This document shows positions 25,238-33,683 of a DNA stretch of 64,000 nucleotides, in pieces. The stretch spans positions 186,001 through 250,000 of the forward strand of contig JAFQXO010000011.1 in assembly GCA_017406925.1 (NCBI GenBank), written 5' to 3'. A program made the position numbers and the translations under genes. The notes beneath the pieces are model-generated. The model did no database searches and was not told the DNA's origin. It saw nothing but the letters and a program-made list of their open reading frames with translations. The DNA comes from Eubacterium sp. (GTDB lineage: Bacteria; Bacillota; Clostridia; Lachnospirales; Lachnospiraceae). Each line of letters opens with the position of its first letter. Positions within the stretch are counted from its first letter, which is position 1.

Positions 25238-25708
25238 CTATTTTAAAGTATCGACAAGCCACTGCGTCGCGAAATTTACGCTATTAATTCTAACTTCATT
25301 CCTGTCAGAATGATCGAAATGTTTCGTTACAGTATGTGTGACTCCATCAATGTAAAATCCAAAGCAAACTGTACCTACTGGCTTCTCATCTGTGCCTCCG
25401 CTAGGTCCTGCAATACCAGAAATACCTACACTTACATCGGCACCGACCTCATTGGCGACGCCTTCAGCCATTTCCTTTGCCACTTCTTCACTTACGGCGC
25501 CATACTTTTCTATAGTTTTAGGATTCACATGCGCATACTTGGCCTTTGTGACGTTCGCGTATGTCACAAAAGATGCATTTAATACTTTAGACGCATCTGG
25601 CACATCCACAATACTCGAGGCCATCATGCCTCCAGTACAGCTCTCCGCAAACGCAATGGTATATCCTTTATCTATTAAAATCTTTACTAATTCTTTTGAT
25701 TTTTCCAT
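25238..25708 (-). CDS. pncC: CinA C-terminal-type nicotinamide-nucleotide amidohydrolase (PncC)
   Basis: The protein of about 156 residues corresponds to the stand-alone C-terminal domain of CinA. It has AESCTGGMMAS with the nucleophilic serine, then GISGIAGPSGGTDEKPVGTV. PncC deamidates nicotinamide mononucleotide to nicotinate mononucleotide in NAD recycling, which links it in pathway to nadBC some 7 kb away. The ATG at 25708 has GGAG six bases upstream; an in-frame ATG at 25720 is the alternative. It is the first gene of the operon ending at 18875. Confidence 0.9.
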   Translation of the reverse strand: MEKSKELVKILIDKGYTIAFAESCTGGMMASSIVDVPDASKVLNASFVTYANVTKAKYAHVNPKTIEKYGAVSEEVAKEMAEGVANEVGADVSVGISGIAGPSGGTDEKPVGTVCFGFYIDGVTHTVTKHFDHSDRNEVRINSVNFATQWLVDTLK

Positions 25709-25740
25709 AACATACTCCATTCGTTAATCGCTCTTTATTC

Positions 25741-25746
25741 ATTATA
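25741..25746 (-). promoter_or_regulatory. -10 element for the pncC operon
   Basis: TATAAT on the minus strand, about 33 bases before the pncC ATG. No convincing -35 was found 16-18 bases upstream, so the promoter may be weak or activator-dependent. Confidence 0.45.
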
Positions 25747-25768
25747 ACGCATTTCGGCTCACGTTTGT

Positions 25769-25797
25769 TTGAAATCTGTCTCAAAACCATATATACT
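25769..25797 (+). promoter_or_regulatory. Promoter of the DMT transporter, predicting a leaderless mRNA
   Basis: TTGAAA (25769-25774), 17-base spacer, TATACT (25792-25797). The ATG at 25805 begins 8 bases after the -10, which is where transcription should start. Confidence 0.7.
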
Positions 25798-25804
25798 ACC
25801 TTCT

Positions 25805-26761
25805 ATGAGTTTAAACAAAATCAGAAAAGTGAAAAGTCCAGTTGCACTAGTGATTACAGCAATGATCTGGGGAACGACATTCGTAATCCAGTTGATCGGC
25901 GGAGAAGCCATCGGTCCATTTACTTTCAACTGTATTAGGTCGTTTATCGGGGCATTGGCACTCGTGCCAGTCATCCTAGTGTTAGACAGAGTGGGCTTAT
26001 CACCTAAAAAACCTAAAACAAAAAAAGACTATCGCTCGTTACTCATCGCAGGTATAGTATGTGGTATTGTTCTATGCCTAGCCAGCAATATCCAGCAGGT
26101 CGGCATCAATATGAGCAACTCAGCTGGAAAGTCTGGTTTTATTACTACACTATATATTCTGATTGTTCCAATCTTGGGATTATTCTTTAGAAGGAAAAGT
26201 AGTTGGAATGTTTGGATTAGCGTGGCCATCGCATTAGTTGGTTTATACCTACTATGTTTCAGAGGACCACTCGGATTTAAGCCAGGTGATTACGTACTGT
26301 TGTTAAATGCATTTTTCTTTGCAGTACATATTTTAGTTGTGGACAGATATGCCCCTGTCGAAGACAATATTAGACTTTCATTCGTACAATTTATTGTTAG
26401 TGGACTGATTTCCATCATTCCAATGATAACGGTGGAACTTATTCCGAGAGGATTTTTCAATTGGATAACACAATTTAGTAGTTTCAAGGGATGGGTAGCG
26501 TTATTATTTGCAGGCATTTTGGCAAGTGGTGTTGCATATACACTGCAGATAGTCGGACAAAACGGAATGAAACCTGCAGCCGCATCACTCATTATGAGTT
26601 TTGAATCGGTATTCGCTTTTATAGCGGCATGGATCATTCGCGGAGAACAAATGACTCCAAAAGAAATGTTAGGTGGCTTATTGATATTCATTGCCGTCGT
26701 CTTCGCACAGATACCGTTCAAAGAAATACTAAGCAAAAAGAAAAAGCGTTCTACAGTCTAA
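25805..26761 (+). CDS. EamA/DMT-family transporter
   Basis: The 318-residue membrane protein has ten predicted helices formed by two EamA repeats (SPVALVITAMIWGTTFV in the first; GFKPGDYVLLLNAFFFAVHIL in the second) and a basic C-terminus. Members export amino acids, nucleotides or other metabolites; the substrate is unknown. No ribosome site precedes the ATG at 25805. An in-frame TTG at 25769 is the -35 box of the promoter, so it is unlikely to be the start. It is a single-gene unit, opposite in direction to its neighbours. Confidence 0.9.
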   Translation: MSLNKIRKVKSPVALVITAMIWGTTFVIQLIGGEAIGPFTFNCIRSFIGALALVPVILVLDRVGLSPKKPKTKKDYRSLLIAGIVCGIVLCLASNIQQVGINMSNSAGKSGFITTLYILIVPILGLFFRRKSSWNVWISVAIALVGLYLLCFRGPLGFKPGDYVLLLNAFFFAVHILVVDRYAPVEDNIRLSFVQFIVSGLISIIPMITVELIPRGFFNWITQFSSFKGWVALLFAGILASGVAYTLQIVGQNGMKPAAASLIMSFESVFAFIAAWIIRGEQMTPKEMLGGLLIFIAVVFAQIPFKEILSKKKKRSTV

Positions 26762-26777
26762 ACTGTAAAACGCTTTT
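26742..26777. terminator. Bidirectional terminator overlapping the stop codon of the DMT gene
   Basis: 16-base arms (one mismatch) at 26742-26757 and 26762-26777 enclose a four-base loop that contains most of the TAA stop (26759-26761). T-tracts flank it on both strands, serving the DMT gene and the ABC ATPase gene from opposite sides. Confidence 0.85.
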
Positions 26778-26782
26778 ATTTT

Positions 26783-27547
26783 TTATAAGATACTCTTTAG
26801 AAAACTCTGAGTTCTTGGATTTTTCGGATTGTTGAAAATCTCTTCCGGTGTGCCCTCCTCGGCAATGATACCGTCATCCATAAACAATACTCTGTCTGCC
26901 ACTTCTCTGGCAAATCCCATCTCGTGTGTCACACAAAGCATCGTCATTCCCTCGCGAGCTAACTTCTTCATAACTTCTAGAACATCTCCTACCAACTCAG
27001 GGTCGAGCGCTGATGTTGGCTCATCGAAAAGCATAATCTCTGGATGCATTGCCAGAGCTCTGGCGATGGCAACACGCTGCTGCTGTCCACCCGAAAGTCT
27101 GCTAGGATACTCGTTCACCTTATCTGAAAGTCCCACTTCATCAAGAAGTTTGAGAGCTTCCTCCATCACTTCCTGCTTATTCTCTTTTCTAACTAGCGTA
27201 GGTGCTAGCATGAGATTTTCGAGAACAGTCTTGTGCGGGAAAAGGTTGAAGTTCTGGAAACACATACCCATCTCGAGCAATAGTTCCTTCATTTTATCTT
27301 TTGGAAGTCTATCCACTGTATGGCCCTTTTCTCGGTGAAGGAAAAGTTCACCATTGATGAAAATCTTTCCGCTTGTAATCTTCTCAAGCTGATTGAGAGA
27401 TCTCAAGTAAGTAGACTTTCCGGCGCCTGAGGCTCCGATGATACAGATAACCTCACCCTTCTTCACTTTCAAGTCGATGCCTTTAAGCACGTGGATGTTT
27501 CCAAAATTCTTAATAATATCTTGTGTCTCTAAAATATATTCACTCAT
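26783..27547 (-). CDS. Polar amino acid ABC transporter, ATP-binding subunit
   Basis: This 254-residue ATPase has Walker [10 protein letters not shown], the Q-loop region, the ABC signature LSGGQQQR, Walker B IMLFDEP and the switch His (CVTHEM). It belongs to the GlnQ/HisP class that powers import of polar amino acids. AGGAGG lies 7 bases before the ATG at 27547; a GTG at 27550 is in frame too. It is the third gene of the importer operon. Confidence 0.95.
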   Translation of the reverse strand: MSEYILETQDIIKNFGNIHVLKGIDLKVKKGEVICIIGASGAGKSTYLRSLNQLEKITSGKIFINGELFLHREKGHTVDRLPKDKMKELLLEMGMCFQNFNLFPHKTVLENLMLAPTLVRKENKQEVMEEALKLLDEVGLSDKVNEYPSRLSGGQQQRVAIARALAMHPEIMLFDEPTSALDPELVGDVLEVMKKLAREGMTMLCVTHEMGFAREVADRVLFMDDGIIAEEGTPEEIFNNPKNPRTQSFLKSIL

Positions 27548-27558
27548 CACTCCACCTC

Positions 27559-28599
27559 CTATTCATAGACTGAGAATTTCTTCTCAACCTTATTAAATAT
27601 AAATGTGAAGAATGCAGTGATTATCAAATAGATAACTAGGGCTGGTATAAATACCAGATATGATCCCTCTTGCATCATGATGGTCTTCGAAATCGTTGTG
27701 ATATCCATCAACGAAATCGCGAATACCAATGACGCATCCTTCAATACCATAATAAACTCGTTACATACCGGTGGAACCATTCGTCTGATAGACTGTGGAA
27801 TGATAATCTTTCTCATAGTCTGAGCATAACTCATTCCCAAAGCCTTTGCCGCTTCGTTCTGTCCTTTGTCGATAGACTGGATAGCGGCACGCACTATCTC
27901 TGCACAATAAGCGCCAGAGTTCAATGCAAACGCAATAAGCGCTGCCACGAATGCTCCTTTATATACTGCCTCAGAATCGCCTGGGAAGAGGTTCTTCCAT
28001 GCGAAATTCAATACACCTGGAACTGTATAGTAGATTACGAACAACTGGATAAGTAGTGGCGTTCCTCTAAAGAAGAAAATATACGCACTACTAACCTTGC
28101 TTATAATCGGATTCTTTGCAATCTTTCCAAGCGCAAGAATGATTCCTAAGAATACACCTATAATTATAGATAGAACGGTCAGCACAATCGTAAGCTTCGC
28201 ACCGTGCATCAAGTTCTCGCCCACGCCGAGCATGCGGTAAGTATAATTGACCATCTGGCCAGTTGTTCCCCACACTCCAGAATCAGCTTTGTGGATTTTT
28301 GTCGCAAATCCCACATACTTTTCTTCGATGCCGTCTGCACCCGATGTAGAAAACGAAATGTAATTAATTACGAACATATCGTTGTATGTTATCGTAACTC
28401 TTTTACGTGATAGTGTCTTATCCTTTTCTATGTATCTTTTCATAGTAGGAGACGCCTGTTTCTCCATCTGTGCCTGGCTAGGCTTTAAGGCAGCCAAGAT
28501 GCACGCTGCGATAATAGCCAATATCACAATAACCGTAACTATCTTAGTTTTTTTCTGCCATTCTTTAATGTTAATTAATTTCTTAAACCAATCTTTCAT
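27559..28599 (-). CDS. Polar amino acid ABC transporter permease with long N-terminal extension
   Basis: The HisM/GlnP-type permease core occupies about residues 128-346, with the EAA loop ([21 protein letters not shown]) that docks on the ATPase. At 346 residues it is over 100 longer than typical members (about 220). The extra N-terminus has a hydrophobic helix (about 21-40) and then about 85 residues predicted outside the membrane, with no recognised fold. The gene lies between the binding-protein and ATPase genes. The ribosome site is weak, suggesting coupling to the upstream gene. Confidence 0.92.
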   Translation of the reverse strand: MKDWFKKLINIKEWQKKTKIVTVIVILAIIAACILAALKPSQAQMEKQASPTMKRYIEKDKTLSRKRVTITYNDMFVINYISFSTSGADGIEEKYVGFATKIHKADSGVWGTTGQMVNYTYRMLGVGENLMHGAKLTIVLTVLSIIIGVFLGIILALGKIAKNPIISKVSSAYIFFFRGTPLLIQLFVIYYTVPGVLNFAWKNLFPGDSEAVYKGAFVAALIAFALNSGAYCAEIVRAAIQSIDKGQNEAAKALGMSYAQTMRKIIIPQSIRRMVPPVCNEFIMVLKDASLVFAISLMDITTISKTIMMQEGSYLVFIPALVIYLIITAFFTFIFNKVEKKFSVYE

Positions 28600-28616
28600 G
28601 ATATTACTTCAGATTC

Positions 28617-29453
28617 TTAGTTGCCTTTTACGAACCAATAATCATAAGAATCTTTTATAACGCCTTCCTTCTCCATATCTGCAAGTGCTGCATTGATTGC
28701 CTTCTGAAGTTCTTTGTTCTTCTTGCCCATGGCAATACCAAACTGCTCTGGCTCTTTATCATCCTTCCAAGCAATCTTGAGACTCTTGTCCTTTGCAACC
28801 TGTCCGTCAGCTACTGTACTATCTACAAGTACTGCGTCTACTTCGCCATTCTTCAACTGCTCGAAGCATCCTGTAACCTTCTCTGACTGGATGTAACTAG
28901 CCTTCTTCAAAGTCTTAGTTCCAATGAGATCCTTCATAATCTCAAGTGAAGTGGTTCCCTCCTGGAGTCCTACCTGCATGCCCTCAAGATCCTTGAAACT
29001 TGAAATCTTCTTGTTGTCATCAGCCTTAACTACTACTGCCTGATAGTTGTCAATATATGGGTCTGAAAAGAACATAGTCTTCTTTCTCTCTTTAGTAATA
29101 GTAATAGCTGAACAAACTACGTCGTAGTTCTTATCGATACCCTTGAAGATACCGTCAAATGCTGTGTTTACGAAGTTAACCTTAACTCCCAATCTCTTTG
29201 CTACTTCACTGATGATATCAACATCATATCCCTCAGGTGTAGTTCCATCTTCTGCGAACTGCTCAAATGGTGGATATCCAACTTCGATACCAACTGTAAG
29301 CTGTCCCTTGTTCATAAAGTTAACCTTTGATGCGTCAACTGTTGCAACTTCTTTATCTGCAACTGTAGTTGTGTCGTTACTGCTGCTTCCACATGCTGTG
29401 AACATTGTAACAACCATGGCTAGCGCCAATGTTAATGCTAAAATCTTTTTCAT
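28617..29453 (-). CDS. Amino acid-binding lipoprotein of the ABC importer
   Basis: The 278-residue protein has a lipoprotein signal (KK, hydrophobic core, MFTAC lipobox) followed by a family-3 solute-binding fold. Visible segments are GYPPFEQFAEDG and PEGYDVDIISEVAKRLG at the ligand pocket and YWFVKGN at the end. It captures a polar amino acid outside the membrane for the permease/ATPase encoded downstream. The start is the ATG with GGAGG upstream; an in-frame TTG at 29513 is farther up and would not give a signal peptide. The ligand is not determined by the sequence. Confidence 0.93.
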   Translation of the reverse strand: MKKILALTLALAMVVTMFTACGSSSNDTTTVADKEVATVDASKVNFMNKGQLTVGIEVGYPPFEQFAEDGTTPEGYDVDIISEVAKRLGVKVNFVNTAFDGIFKGIDKNYDVVCSAITITKERKKTMFFSDPYIDNYQAVVVKADDNKKISSFKDLEGMQVGLQEGTTSLEIMKDLIGTKTLKKASYIQSEKVTGCFEQLKNGEVDAVLVDSTVADGQVAKDKSLKIAWKDDKEPEQFGIAMGKKNKELQKAINAALADMEKEGVIKDSYDYWFVKGN

Positions 29454-29543
29454 CGTACAAAATCCTCCCTTATTTTTCATTATAAAATGTCCGATAAAAA
29501 TAGCAGTGGACAAACAATATCCACTGCTTATCTCATAGATAAA

Positions 29544-29573
29544 ATTTTACTTGAATAGATAGTTATGTGTCAA
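29544..29573 (-). promoter_or_regulatory. Promoter of the amino acid ABC importer operon
   Basis: On the minus strand TTGACA (29573-29568), 18-base spacer, TAAAAT (29549-29544). Confidence 0.8.
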
Positions 29574-29599
29574 CCATCTATCACTTTAATCTACTAAAA

Positions 29600-29619
29600 T
29601 ATGCATAAATTTATGCATA
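29600..29619. promoter_or_regulatory. Perfect 20-bp palindrome upstream of the ABC importer promoter
   Basis: TATGCATAAATTTATGCATA reads the same on both strands. A third TGCATAAA half-site lies at about 29633-29640. It ends 27 bases upstream of the -35 box. It looks like a regulator operator. The spacing and AT-rich centre recall ArgR/AhrC boxes, but the regulator is unknown. Confidence 0.5.
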
Positions 29620-29642
29620 AAACGTCATTTTTTGCATAAAAT

Positions 29643-30362
29643 TTAATAGTCAAAATGCTTCTTCGCCTTCGGGAATATAGGTTTATATTCAAAGAATTTG
29701 TCCATTATTCTACCGAATATTGTGATAAGCGGAGCGTTTACAAACGCTGCTATGACAGTTCCTACTCCCATGAGCCACTGGTTTCCATTCTTTAGTCCGC
29801 CGAACAATGCAAACGCCATTATTACAGCAACGATAAGAATGCTGATATCAAATGCATACTTAACCTTATTCTGTGCAAAGTTCCACTTCTTCGCAATCAC
29901 CAACACAAACAACTCATATGACTGTGGTGAAATATAACTTCTAAAGAATAAAGCGATAGAAAACGCAATCATAAGTAATCCTACCGTATAAAGGATGATT
30001 CTTAAAACCATCTGCTGTGGTTCAGGGTTAAATACCTTTAAAAATGCATTCGTAGGATGATCGGATATCAAAAAAAATTCAAAACATCTCAAGATTTGTC
30101 CATAAAAATATATAGTCACTGCTGTGAAAAGATAACCTGCCTTGAACTTTCGAATAATTATAATGGCTGCGATAAATAAAATAGCCTGAACGATTCTCTC
30201 AGCATCGCCAAAAGATATTCCCAGCTTCTGCGACAAAATATAAGAAGGTGCTACTACCATTTCCACGCCAAAGTTAGCCCTGGCAGTTAGAAAAACTCCA
30301 AAGGCTACCACAAACAGCGCCACTATGTATATTATTTCTTCATGAATTACTCTCTTTTTCAA
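29643..30362 (-). CDS. YczE/DUF6198-like membrane protein
   Basis: The 239-residue protein has five to six helices and resembles YczE/YyaS-type membrane proteins, for example in GVGTVIAAFVNAPLITIFGR near the C-terminus. The role is unknown. Its start is a TTG that overlaps the psd stop (TTGA), so it is translationally coupled to psd and is the last gene of the phospholipid operon. Confidence 0.75.
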   Translation of the reverse strand: MKKRVIHEEIIYIVALFVVAFGVFLTARANFGVEMVVAPSYILSQKLGISFGDAERIVQAILFIAAIIIIRKFKAGYLFTAVTIYFYGQILRCFEFFLISDHPTNAFLKVFNPEPQQMVLRIILYTVGLLMIAFSIALFFRSYISPQSYELFVLVIAKKWNFAQNKVKYAFDISILIVAVIMAFALFGGLKNGNQWLMGVGTVIAAFVNAPLITIFGRIMDKFFEYKPIFPKAKKHFDY

Positions 30363-31195
30363 ATATTTAAACCTTTTCTTCCAATCTCACTTCTAAATTT
30401 GACTGGAATCTCTTCGTCTCTTTCTGTGGCATCGAAATATTCCTGCTCGATACTCACTGCTCTCTTCTTAAACAAAAGAACTATCGTCGATCCTCCGTAA
30501 AGGAACTTGCCCTTTTCTTCTCCCTTCGAAACCTCGCCGCGCTTCTTGTAGTTTTCGATTCTTCCTATCATAAGCGCGCCGACTTCTATCTGCGCTATCA
30601 TTCCGAAAGTCTTCGTCTCAATCATCGTACACTCTCTCGTGTTTTGTACGAATACAGGATACTGTGCCAAGGCAATAGGTCTCACCGTATGAAGTTTTCC
30701 CTTCATATGACGTCTGCTGATAATCTCGCCGTCATCCACATAACCGTATCTGTGATAGTCATCCACGCACAGTCTGAGAACTACGCATGTTCCACCTTCA
30801 AAGTCTTCAGCCTTTAGTTCATCACCTATCAAGTCAGCCACCGAATAGCGACTGTTCTTAATCTTAAATGTCGAATCTCTCTCGATATTGTAAACGCTCA
30901 TCTTTCCATCGCATGGCGAAGCCAATGAATCTGGACTCTCCGCTAGCGGACGAACATCTAACTTAATTTTTCGCGTGAAAAAATCATTAAATGATGCATA
31001 GTCAGTCTCTTCGTATAGAGACATATCAATATTTGCTCGCTTAATGAATCCCTTGATGTGTATCTTGGAAAGTTGCGTATTCATATAAGCCCCGGCAACC
31101 TTAGAGATGACGGGACTAATCAAAATGCGAAGCACTACTCTGCCTGGCACGGTGTGATATAAAAATCTTAATGCTCTCGATTCTTTAGAAGGCAA
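30359..31195 (-). CDS. psd: Phosphatidylserine decarboxylase proenzyme
   Basis: Psd decarboxylates phosphatidylserine to phosphatidylethanolamine. The 278-residue proenzyme has the autocleavage motif GGST (FLYGGSTIV, near 235), whose serine becomes the pyruvoyl group, and the upstream conserved SPCDGK and DDYHRYGY segments with the catalytic His. GGST instead of LGST is a known variant. It overlaps pssA by 11 bases, so the two steps are co-expressed. Confidence 0.95.
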   Translation of the reverse strand: MPSKESRALRFLYHTVPGRVVLRILISPVISKVAGAYMNTQLSKIHIKGFIKRANIDMSLYEETDYASFNDFFTRKIKLDVRPLAESPDSLASPCDGKMSVYNIERDSTFKIKNSRYSVADLIGDELKAEDFEGGTCVVLRLCVDDYHRYGYVDDGEIISRRHMKGKLHTVRPIALAQYPVFVQNTRECTMIETKTFGMIAQIEVGALMIGRIENYKKRGEVSKGEEKGKFLYGGSTIVLLFKKRAVSIEQEYFDATERDEEIPVKFRSEIGRKGLNI

Positions 31196-31916
31196 TTGTT
31201 TTAATCCACCTCGCTATAAATACTGCTATAAACTCTAAAGCTCCGATGCCCACGAGAATATATATCCAAACCATTTTTGGTTTTACTAACTTAAATTTAG
31301 ATACGAACAATACTCCTACGATGATTAATAGGAAATAGTATATAAATGAAAGGTCATAAGGAACCATATAGTTTGCAAGCATAAATGTCGGAAAGATGAT
31401 AGCTGTCGTAGTGACAGGTAGTCCATAATAGTACTTCTGTCTACTCTGTCCGATAGCCTGTGTCTCATCACATGTCACATTAAAGTATGCAAGTCTGATT
31501 AACGCTGCCAAGATAAACAATGCTCCTATGGCAACGATGATAGACACGTGAACATTTTGCAAGTGATTGGCGGTGTCCGCCACACCCTTTCCCCAATCAA
31601 ACTTCAAGAGTTCTGACTGCTTATCTACTTTACAGTTATATATCGCAAAACCGATGCATGCCGGAAGCACTCCGAATGCCAAGAGATCAGATAATGAATC
31701 GATCTGGATTCCGAAGTTCTTGTGCATCTCAGTTCTGTTTTTCTTCGTTCTTGCAACCATCCCATCGAATGTATCGCATAGTCCACAAATCATCAAGCAA
31801 AGAATAGCCCAGTAAGGATGTGGATTCTTGAATCCAATGGACACAAAAATTCCCACTCCGGCTGAGAGGGCTGAAATATATGTGAGTATTACAGTATAGT
31901 CAAAAATTCCTACCAT
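31185..31916 (-). CDS. pssA: CDP-diacylglycerol-serine O-phosphatidyltransferase
   Basis: The 243-residue membrane enzyme makes phosphatidylserine from CDP-diacylglycerol and serine. The CDP-alcohol phosphotransferase motif is present as DTFDGMVAR followed by GIQIDSLSD, with a slightly longer spacer than usual. About eight helices are predicted. It starts one base after the upstream gene and overlaps psd. Confidence 0.93.
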   Translation of the reverse strand: MVGIFDYTVILTYISALSAGVGIFVSIGFKNPHPYWAILCLMICGLCDTFDGMVARTKKNRTEMHKNFGIQIDSLSDLLAFGVLPACIGFAIYNCKVDKQSELLKFDWGKGVADTANHLQNVHVSIIVAIGALFILAALIRLAYFNVTCDETQAIGQSRQKYYYGLPVTTTAIIFPTFMLANYMVPYDLSFIYYFLLIIVGVLFVSKFKLVKPKMVWIYILVGIGALEFIAVFIARWIKTIAF

Positions 31917-31917
31917 G

Positions 31918-32967
31918 CTATTTCCTTTTCTGTTTCTTTTTCTTTGCTCGCATTCTCAAGAATATGTATGAGCCTACAGTAATCAATCCGCTGACTACTA
32001 CACAGACGTAAAATGATATACCGCGACTAACTAATTCGATGCTGACTGGATCTGAACAAAGGTCAGCAAAGCCATCAATGAACAGGTAGTCTGCTGCTCC
32101 GACTGCTCCTGGAATAGGAACACTGTTAGAACCTATCGCCACGAAACCTTGCGTAGCAAAAACGTCTAATATTTTTGAGAAGTTTTTCTCGATACCGATA
32201 AATACAAAAACGGATACGAGAATCTGTGAAATACGTTGAGCCATGTTGCATAAGAATGCAACTCCCAACTTTTTCTTGTTGAATTTGATAACGCTAGCAC
32301 ATTGCTTATACTCCACTTCCATCTTATCTAACTTCTTCAATTTCTTGTCTAAGTGTTTAATAAGATGAATCTTCTTGAAGAAGTGCAATATGATGCTAGC
32401 AGCCTTCTTCACGATTACTGATTTGTAAACCAATAAAAGGAATACGGCTATCATTATGAATTGTAACACAAAACCTACCGTAATCATAATGTAAGATAGC
32501 CAATCGAAATGTCCTATCACTCCTGGTGAGATAATAAAACAAGCTAAACCTATCACTACGATAGACATTGTATAGAAAATCAGATTTATGAGCAACGTCA
32601 TCGTTGCCGAGGCGGCAGTGATGCCGTCTTTTATCATAAAGAATGCCGAGGCAGGCTGACCACCTGTCGCGGAAGGTGTGATTGCAGAAAAATAGACGTC
32701 CGGTGCCGCATACATAAAAGACTTTCTCTTTCTCTTGCGGAATCCAAAGACGCGTGCAATAAGTACAATCGCTAGGCCTTCAAAGTATATGAAACCGACC
32801 ATGCCGAATACTGCGAGCACAATCCAAGGCCACCATGCGTTTGACAAGAGATTTATGAAATTCTGAAAGTTGAATGTTTTCGACTGAGAAATCATGACAT
32901 AGACAGTAAGTATTGCAAGCAAGATTACAACTGTCATGCCGATGATAGTTGTCTTTTTATTCTTCAT
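31918..32967 (-). CDS. LPG-synthase-like flippase-domain membrane protein
   Basis: The 349-residue protein has about eight helices of the LPG_synthase_TM (UPF0104) family, the membrane part of MprF, with the typical segment SAITPSATGGQPASAFFM. It lacks the aminoacyl-transferase domain of MprF, so it probably moves lipids or a lipid-linked compound across the membrane, not adding lysine. It overlaps the PAP2 gene by 11 bases within the phospholipid operon. Confidence 0.88.
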   Translation of the reverse strand: MKNKKTTIIGMTVVILLAILTVYVMISQSKTFNFQNFINLLSNAWWPWIVLAVFGMVGFIYFEGLAIVLIARVFGFRKRKRKSFMYAAPDVYFSAITPSATGGQPASAFFMIKDGITAASATMTLLINLIFYTMSIVVIGLACFIISPGVIGHFDWLSYIMITVGFVLQFIMIAVFLLLVYKSVIVKKAASIILHFFKKIHLIKHLDKKLKKLDKMEVEYKQCASVIKFNKKKLGVAFLCNMAQRISQILVSVFVFIGIEKNFSKILDVFATQGFVAIGSNSVPIPGAVGAADYLFIDGFADLCSDPVSIELVSRGISFYVCVVVSGLITVGSYIFLRMRAKKKKQKRK

Positions 32968-33670
32968 GTTTCTCCAGTTTACGCATCAGCGCATGATATA
33001 TTCTGCCGGTGCGCAATTTCTTTGATACAATCAATCCGATTTCTACTACAACAATACCACCAATTATGTCCAAAAACAAATGCTGATTGACCAAAACTGT
33101 AGATGCAAAAACAAGTATTGCTGCTACGAATAAAAAGATTTGATAACTCACAACCGCTGTTTTTGATTTAAACAAGCGCTTGCAACTGAAGGTTGCTCGG
33201 AAAATCATCCAGCTTTCCAAGCAATGAATAGATGGGAATAGGTTGTTAGGTTGGTCAGCACCATAAACTATGTTGCTCAAGAAACCTATGAACCCATGTC
33301 CAGATATGTGTGTAACTGTGAGATCTGCTGGCATTGCCGTAGGCATCGCAAAGAAAAAGATGAGGCAGATGAATTTTGCGATAAGTTCTGCCGTCATAAT
33401 GCGAAAGACAGTATCCCTGTCCTCACGGCCAATCATAATATAGCCGAGAGCCCATATTGGAAATGCCAATACATATATAATCATCCACGCTGGGATGAAT
33501 GGAATCTTATAATCCAGACCGATGCTGATATCGTAATGTGGTAAAAGATTTGTCAGTGGTCTAGTACAAAAGTAGGTGAAAAAGTTGAAAAGCAACGATG
33601 CTGCGAGCGGAATCACAGAATACAATGGTAAAACGTTTAGTATTTTTTTGTCCCAATCTATTCGCTGCAT
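32957..33670 (-). CDS. PAP2-superfamily membrane phosphatase
   Basis: The 237-residue protein has six helices and two of the acid-phosphatase motifs: FPSIHCLESW (PSxH) and STVLVNQHLFLD (S-x5-QH-x3-D). The first motif (KX6RP) is not evident, as in the inositol-phosphorylceramide-synthase-like branch. It may remove phosphate from a lipid such as phosphatidate or phosphatidylglycerophosphate, fitting the operon. Confidence 0.87.
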   Translation of the reverse strand: MQRIDWDKKILNVLPLYSVIPLAASLLFNFFTYFCTRPLTNLLPHYDISIGLDYKIPFIPAWMIIYVLAFPIWALGYIMIGREDRDTVFRIMTAELIAKFICLIFFFAMPTAMPADLTVTHISGHGFIGFLSNIVYGADQPNNLFPSIHCLESWMIFRATFSCKRLFKSKTAVVSYQIFLFVAAILVFASTVLVNQHLFLDIIGGIVVVEIGLIVSKKLRTGRIYHALMRKLEKHEE

Positions 33671-33683
33671 GCCTCTTTACCTA

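Noticed and set aside
30359..31195. GGST in place of LGST in Psd as a defect
   Set aside because: The cleavage serine is kept and GGST is a known variant among phosphatidylserine decarboxylases.
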